Below are positions 21,653 through 24,922 of a stretch of DNA of 24,922 nt, piece after piece. Made by a program: the position numbers and the translations under genes. Within the stretch, counting starts at the first letter, position 1. Each line of letters begins with the position of its first letter. The stretch comes from Oscillospiraceae bacterium (GTDB lineage Bacteria > Bacillota > Clostridia > Oscillospirales > Ruminococcaceae): the NCBI GenBank assembly GCA_900765125.1, contig CAAFQL010000371.1, positions 1-24,922 of the forward strand, in the 5' to 3' direction. The notes under the pieces are model-generated. The model saw only the letters and a program-made list of their open reading frames with translations. It did not search any database and was not told where the DNA came from.

Positions 21653-23089
21653 ATGCGTAATACAAAAAGCTATGAAAGTCCATTTTGTACACGTTATGCA
21701 AGCGAGGAAATGCAGTTTGTATTCTCAGCTGATAAGAAGTTTACAACATGGAGAAAACTGTGGGTAGCACTGGCTCGTGCAGAAATGGAACTTGGACTTC
21801 CTGTAACTCAGGAACAGGTTTCCGAACTGGAAGCCAATATCGAAAATATCGACTATGACGTTGCAGAGGCAAGAGAAAAAGTTGTTCGCCACGATGTAAT
21901 GTCCCACGTCTACGCTTATGGACAGGTTTGCCCTAATGCTAAGGGTATAATTCACCTTGGCGCAACATCCTGCTATGTAGGTGATAATACAGATGTCATC
22001 ATTCTCCGTGACGCTTTGCAGATAGTACGCCGTAAGATGATAAATGTCCTTGCAAATCTTGCAAAATTTGCTGAGGAATATAAAGCTATGCCTGCACTGG
22101 CTTATACACACCTTCAGCCGGCACAGCTTACTACTGTCGGCAAGAGAGCTACTCTCTGGATGAATGAGCTGCTTATGGATTTTGAGGAACTGGAATACAG
22201 AATTGCAAACCTCAAGCTTCTCGGTTCAAAGGGTACTACAGGTACACAGGCTTCATTTATGGAGTTGTTTGAAGGGGATACAGATAAGGTAAAGCTCCTT
22301 GAAAAGAAAATCGCAAATGAAATGGGCTTTGATGCAGTAGTTCCTGTTTCCGGACAGACCTATTCCAGAAAGATGGATGCACAGGTTCTCCAGACACTCA
22401 GCGGTATTGCACAGTCATGCAGCAAGTTCTCCAACGATATGAGAATTCTCCAGAGCTTCAAGGAAATGGAAGAGCCATTTGAAAAGACTCAGATCGGTTC
22501 ATCTGCAATGGCATATAAGCGTAATCCTATGCGCTGCGAAAGAATCACATCTCTTTCACGTTATGTTATGATCGACAGCCTGAACCCTGCATTTACAGCA
22601 GGTACACAGTGGTTTGAAAGAACTCTTGACGATTCAGCAAACAAGAGAGTATCCGTACCGGAGGCATTCCTTGCTGTTGATGCTATTCTGAATATTATGA
22701 TGAATGTAACAGACGGTCTGGTTGTATATCCTAAGATGGTACGTCAGAGAGTAATGAGAGAGCTGCCTTTCATGGCTACTGAGAATATCATGATGGATGC
22801 AGTAAAGAAGGGCGGCGACCGTCAGGCTTTACATGAAAAGATTCGTGAGTATTCTATGATAGCAGGCAAACACGTTAAGGAAGAAGGTCTTGATAATGAC
22901 CTTTGTGATATGATCCTGGCAGATCCTATGTTTATGATAACAAAGGAAGAACTGGATGCAATACTTCAGCCGGAGAATTTCACAGGCAGAAGCGCACAGC
23001 AAACAGAAGAGTTCATAGCAGAGTGTATCAAGCCTATTCTTGATGCCAACAAGGAAATTCTGGGCGAAAGCTTTGAGATGAAGAACTGA
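21653..23089 (+). CDS. purB: Adenylosuccinate lyase
   Basis: Cleaves adenylosuccinate to AMP and fumarate, and SAICAR to AICAR, acting twice in purine synthesis. The 478 residues belong to the fumarase/aspartase superfamily: HLGATSCYVGDNTD (near 101-114), the catalytic His153 in YTHLQPAQ, and the signature GSSAMAYKRNPMRCE with the catalytic Ser near 283-284. The length and the GTTGTQASF segment suggest the longer class that includes the animal enzyme, rather than the roughly 430-residue Bacillus type (inference). The start has AGAGGT at a normal distance. It follows the YbjQ gene closely. Its terminator appears to be interrupted by the foldback element that starts right after the stop. Confidence 0.96.
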   Translation: MRNTKSYESPFCTRYASEEMQFVFSADKKFTTWRKLWVALARAEMELGLPVTQEQVSELEANIENIDYDVAEAREKVVRHDVMSHVYAYGQVCPNAKGIIHLGATSCYVGDNTDVIILRDALQIVRRKMINVLANLAKFAEEYKAMPALAYTHLQPAQLTTVGKRATLWMNELLMDFEELEYRIANLKLLGSKGTTGTQASFMELFEGDTDKVKLLEKKIANEMGFDAVVPVSGQTYSRKMDAQVLQTLSGIAQSCSKFSNDMRILQSFKEMEEPFEKTQIGSSAMAYKRNPMRCERITSLSRYVMIDSLNPAFTAGTQWFERTLDDSANKRVSVPEAFLAVDAILNIMMNVTDGLVVYPKMVRQRVMRELPFMATENIMMDAVKKGGDRQALHEKIREYSMIAGKHVKEEGLDNDLCDMILADPMFMITKEELDAILQPENFTGRSAQQTEEFIAECIKPILDANKEILGESFEMKN

Positions 23090-23132
23090 TAAATAAAATT
23101 TTTTTGGTCCAGCTATTTTTAAAAAATGCTGG

Positions 23133-23152
23133 TCGCCGTCCGCAGACGGCGA
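23133..23152. repeat. Left GC-rich terminal hairpin of the foldback element
   Basis: TCGCCGTC-CGCA-GACGGCGA is a perfect 8-bp stem with a 4-base loop, strikingly GC-rich in an A/T-rich gap. The same hairpin with the loop reversed (TGCG) closes the element at 23606-23625. Confidence 0.85.
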
Positions 23153-23280
23153 AACATCTTCTTAGTAAAAAATATGTATGTAATAAAAATAGAATAAAAA
23201 ACAAAAATTCCGCATTTAAAAAAACTTGCCCTAATATCAAGCTTTATCCAGAAAGCCTTGTTACAGTGCAAAGCAAAGAT

Positions 23281-23478
23281 AAAATGCGGAATTTTTATAC
23301 ATAGCAAGAGCGGAGCGAAGCGACAAATCTTGCGGATAGTTCAAAGTTTCTTTAAATAGAATATCTTGCTTATGAATAAAGAAAAAATAAATTATCCTGA
23401 ATGTAGCAAGTTATAAACCGTCCGCAAAAATTGGTCGCTATGCTCCCTCTTTTGCTATGTATAAAAATTTCGCATTTT
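23281..23478. repeat. Inner inverted repeat of the foldback element
   Basis: The arms 23281-23336 and 23421-23478 share AATTTTTATACATAGCAA without a mismatch, and AGCGAC and TTGCGGA further in. About 50 of 60 positions agree by eye. The 84-base centre contains CTTGCT (23365-23370) and AGCAAG (23405-23410), which can form a further stem. Confidence 0.75.
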
Positions 23479-23605
23479 TTTCTTGCTGCTTACTTTTACA
23501 AGATTTTTTAAATGTAACCTTGCTTAAACAATAATGTTTCTTAGAATGCGAAATTTTGTTTTTACGCTGAATTTATGGCACGCAATTTTTTTAGTATGGA
23601 GAATT

Positions 23606-23625
23606 TCGCCGTCTGCGGACGGCGA
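23606..23625. repeat. Right GC-rich terminal hairpin of the foldback element
   Basis: TCGCCGTC-TGCG-GACGGCGA is an 8-bp perfect stem and the exact reverse complement of the left hairpin at 23133-23152. Confidence 0.85.
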
Positions 23626-23628
23626 CCG

Positions 23629-23668
23629 GCATTTTTGAAAAATTGCCGACTCAAAAAACTTTTATTGA
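23629..23668 (+). terminator. Terminator-like hairpin at the right end of the element
   Basis: CGGCA...TGCCG with the inner GCATTTTTGAAAAATTGC and the tail CAAAAAACTTTTATTG is nearly the same as the 3' part of the malQ terminator. It probably supplies the tail that the purB terminator lacks at 23109-23132. Confidence 0.6.
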
Positions 23669-23772
23669 TTTGAATTTTTGTTTGTTTGCTTATTATAAAT
23701 GTTTTTTGCCGAAATTTCGTAACGAAACCTACGGTTGCAACCAGCAGTTGACAAATTTCCAAGCCAAATTGG

Positions 23773-23802
23773 TTGTCTGTAAACGTTGAAATATGTTATA
23801 AT
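23773..23802 (+). promoter_or_regulatory. Promoter of the membrane XRE regulator
   Basis: TTGTCT (23773-23778), an 18-base spacer ending in an extended TGT, and TATAAT (23797-23802), about 50 bases before the start codon. Two perfect 10-base palindromes lie upstream: CGAAATTTCG (23710-23719) and GGTTGCAACC (23733-23742). They are possible operators. Confidence 0.65.
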
Positions 23803-23853
23803 AAATGCAAAGAGATGGCAAATTGCTTTCTAAAAAATTACGAGGTGACTAAA

Positions 23854-24834
23854 ATGATTTTAGCAGACAAAATTATCAAACACAGAAAATTAAACGGCTG
23901 GTCTCAAGAAGAGCTTGCAGAACGTACCGGAGTATCACGTCAGGCAGTATCAAAATGGGAAAGTGCACAGTCTGTTCCTGACCTTGATAAAATTCTGAAA
24001 CTCAGCAGCCTTTTTGGTGTTACAACAGACTATCTTTTAAAGGACAGTCTGGAAACAGAAGACTTTATCAATGACAGCGAACAGTCGGCTATAAGGAAAA
24101 TTACTATGGAAGAGGCAAATAAATATCTTTCCCTTAGAAAAAAAGCGTCGCTGCAAATTGCACTTGCTACATTTATGTGTATACTATCGCCTATATGTTT
24201 GTTCATACTCGGTACGATCTCGGAAATGCCGAATACGGGTATTTCGGAAAACATGGCAGGTCTGATAGGGCTTATAGTATTGTTTGTAATTGTAGCAGCT
24301 GCTGTAGGTATATTTATTTTTACAGGCTTTGAAAGTTCAGAATTTTCATTCATGGAAAATGAACCATTTGAAACTGAATACGGTGTATCTGGTATGGTAA
24401 AGGATAGACAAAAGTCATATCACAGTACTTATATCAAATTAAATATCATTGGCACTATTCTTTGTATATTGGCACCGGTCGCATTATTTGTTATCTGCAT
24501 TCATGATACTGAATCCTTTGCAGCTTTTATGCTTTCTATTATGATGATAATAGCCGGAGTAGGAGTTGCAATGCTTATTATTGCAGGAGTTCGCCACGCA
24601 AGTATGCAGCGTTTGCTTAAAGATCCGGATTATGTGAAATCGGAACAAAAAAAACCTTTGACAGATGCGATAAGCACTATTTATTGGCTTATTGTAACTG
24701 CAATTTATCTTTGCTGGAGTTTTTCAACATATGAGTGGGAAAGAACATGGATAGTATGGCCGATCGCAGGTGTACTTTTTGGTGTAGTAAAGGCGATTTG
24801 CAGTTTATTTGAGAAAGATGATAGTTCTAAGTAG
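23854..24834 (+). CDS. XRE-family regulator with six membrane segments
   Basis: DNA-binding protein tethered to the membrane (326 residues). Residues 6-62 form a Cro/C1-type helix-turn-helix (SQEELAERTGVSRQAVSKWE, then VPDLDKILKLSSLFGVTTDYLL). A linker of about 35 residues leads to six hydrophobic segments at about 100-121, 134-158, 195-216, 222-246, 270-290 and 298-319. There is no recognisable sensor or enzyme domain. Proteins of this plan are common in Clostridia and often regulate a neighbouring transporter or stress gene, but their signals are mostly unknown (family knowledge). The start at 23854 has GAGGTGA upstream and the HTH begins there; a TTG 27 codons earlier coincides with the promoter and is not used. 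The next promoter's -35 begins on the base after the stop codon. Confidence 0.88.
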   Translation: MILADKIIKHRKLNGWSQEELAERTGVSRQAVSKWESAQSVPDLDKILKLSSLFGVTTDYLLKDSLETEDFINDSEQSAIRKITMEEANKYLSLRKKASLQIALATFMCILSPICLFILGTISEMPNTGISENMAGLIGLIVLFVIVAAAVGIFIFTGFESSEFSFMENEPFETEYGVSGMVKDRQKSYHSTYIKLNIIGTILCILAPVALFVICIHDTESFAAFMLSIMMIIAGVGVAMLIIAGVRHASMQRLLKDPDYVKSEQKKPLTDAISTIYWLIVTAIYLCWSFSTYEWERTWIVWPIAGVLFGVVKAICSLFEKDDSSK

Positions 24835-24876
24835 TTGACAAATTCTTTCTTATATTGTATAATAAAATATACAATA
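24835..24876 (+). promoter_or_regulatory. Consensus promoter with overlapping operator-like palindrome
   Basis: TTGACA (24835-24840), 17 bases, TATAAT (24858-24863): perfect consensus. A perfect 9-base inverted repeat, TATTGTATA...TATACAATA (24853-24861 and 24868-24876, 6-base spacer), covers the -10 and start region, which is typical of repressor binding. Confidence 0.85.
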
Positions 24877-24915
24877 AAAATAATTAAGTAATATTATTGT
24901 CAGGGAGGAATTATC

Positions 24916-24922
24916 ATGAATA
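24916..24922 (+). CDS. Start of a gene running off the window
   Basis: ATG AAT A is preceded by CAGGGAGGAATTATC, a strong ribosome binding site at normal spacing, and by the promoter at 24835-24863. Only two codons are visible, so the product is unknown. It may be a target of the XRE regulator just upstream (inference). Confidence 0.6.

Larger units (their letters stand above)
23091..23668. repeat. Long non-coding foldback (palindromic) element
   Basis: This roughly 580-bp stretch has no credible gene and reads as one imperfect palindrome centred near 23380. Outer arms: 23091-23154 matches the reverse complement of 23604-23668. The innermost 27 bases of each (23128-23154 and 23604-23630) differ at one position. 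Middle: 23165-23220 matches the reverse complement of about 23536-23596 with gaps. Inner arms: 23281-23336 matches the reverse complement of 23421-23478, including an uninterrupted 18-base run. Each half also folds on itself: ATTCCGCATTT (23208-23218) with AAATGCGGAAT (23282-23292), and AATTTCGCATT (23466-23476) with AATGCGAAATT (23545-23555). There is no transposase. It could be a MITE-like remnant, a structured RNA, or both. Together with its right flank it accounts for the gene-free stretch 23090-23853. Confidence 0.8.

Noticed and set aside
23104..23304. Open frame reading inward from the left end of the foldback element (contains KNAGRRPQTAK)
   Set aside because: The same peptide appears from the opposite end (23562-23762, minus strand) only because the DNA is an inverted repeat. 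There is no ribosome binding site and the rest is low-complexity sequence.
23773..23853. Longer N-terminus of the XRE regulator from a TTG codon
   Set aside because: That stretch contains the promoter; the correct start at 23854 has GAGGTGA upstream and begins the HTH fold.

Overview
The window looks like chromosome of a low-GC, fibre-degrading Firmicute, most likely Ruminococcus or a close relative (inference). The grounds are a secreted GH9 cellulase with a CBM3c-like module, a threonine-rich linker and a dockerin, a second small secreted dockerin protein, a T-box in front of thrS, and near-consensus sigma-A promoters with 17-bp spacers and strong AGGAGG-type ribosome binding sites. I see no plasmid or phage genes, no CRISPR array, no tRNA or rRNA gene, and no transposase gene.

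Layout. 1-1.7 kb: the 3' part of htpG, converging through a two-way terminator on a minus-strand trio (1.7-4.0 kb) made of a threonine-rich surface protein, a sortase and a membrane protein. 4.1-6.6 kb (minus): rnr (RNase R) behind secG, with an intrinsic terminator between them. 6.8-9.1 kb (minus): nadB-nadC, two steps of de novo NAD synthesis, without nadA. 9.3-13.0 kb (plus): a heterodimeric ABC exporter pair whose genes overlap by 4 bases. 13.1-16.7 kb (plus): two dockerin genes under nearly identical promoter/leader blocks. 16.7-19.1 kb (plus): T-box leader and thrS. 19.1-21.1 kb: a small membrane protein gene (minus) divergent from malQ (plus). 21.2-23.1 kb (plus): a YbjQ-family gene and purB. 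23.1-23.7 kb: a non-coding region of about 580 bp that is one long imperfect palindrome with nested hairpins. 23.8 kb to the end: a membrane-anchored XRE-type regulator, followed by the promoter and first codons of another gene.

How the genes fit together. The dockerin proteins, and possibly the sortase locus, belong to the cell-surface fibre-degrading machinery. MalQ handles alpha-glucan breakdown products. NadB/NadC, PurB, ThrRS, SecG, RNase R and HtpG are housekeeping. The least ordinary parts are the foldback element after purB (23091-23668), which appears to split a terminator of a type seen elsewhere in the window; the sortase trio, whose likely substrate lacks a normal LPXTG signal; and the duplicated promoter/leader of the two dockerin genes. 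All alignments and counts were made by eye.
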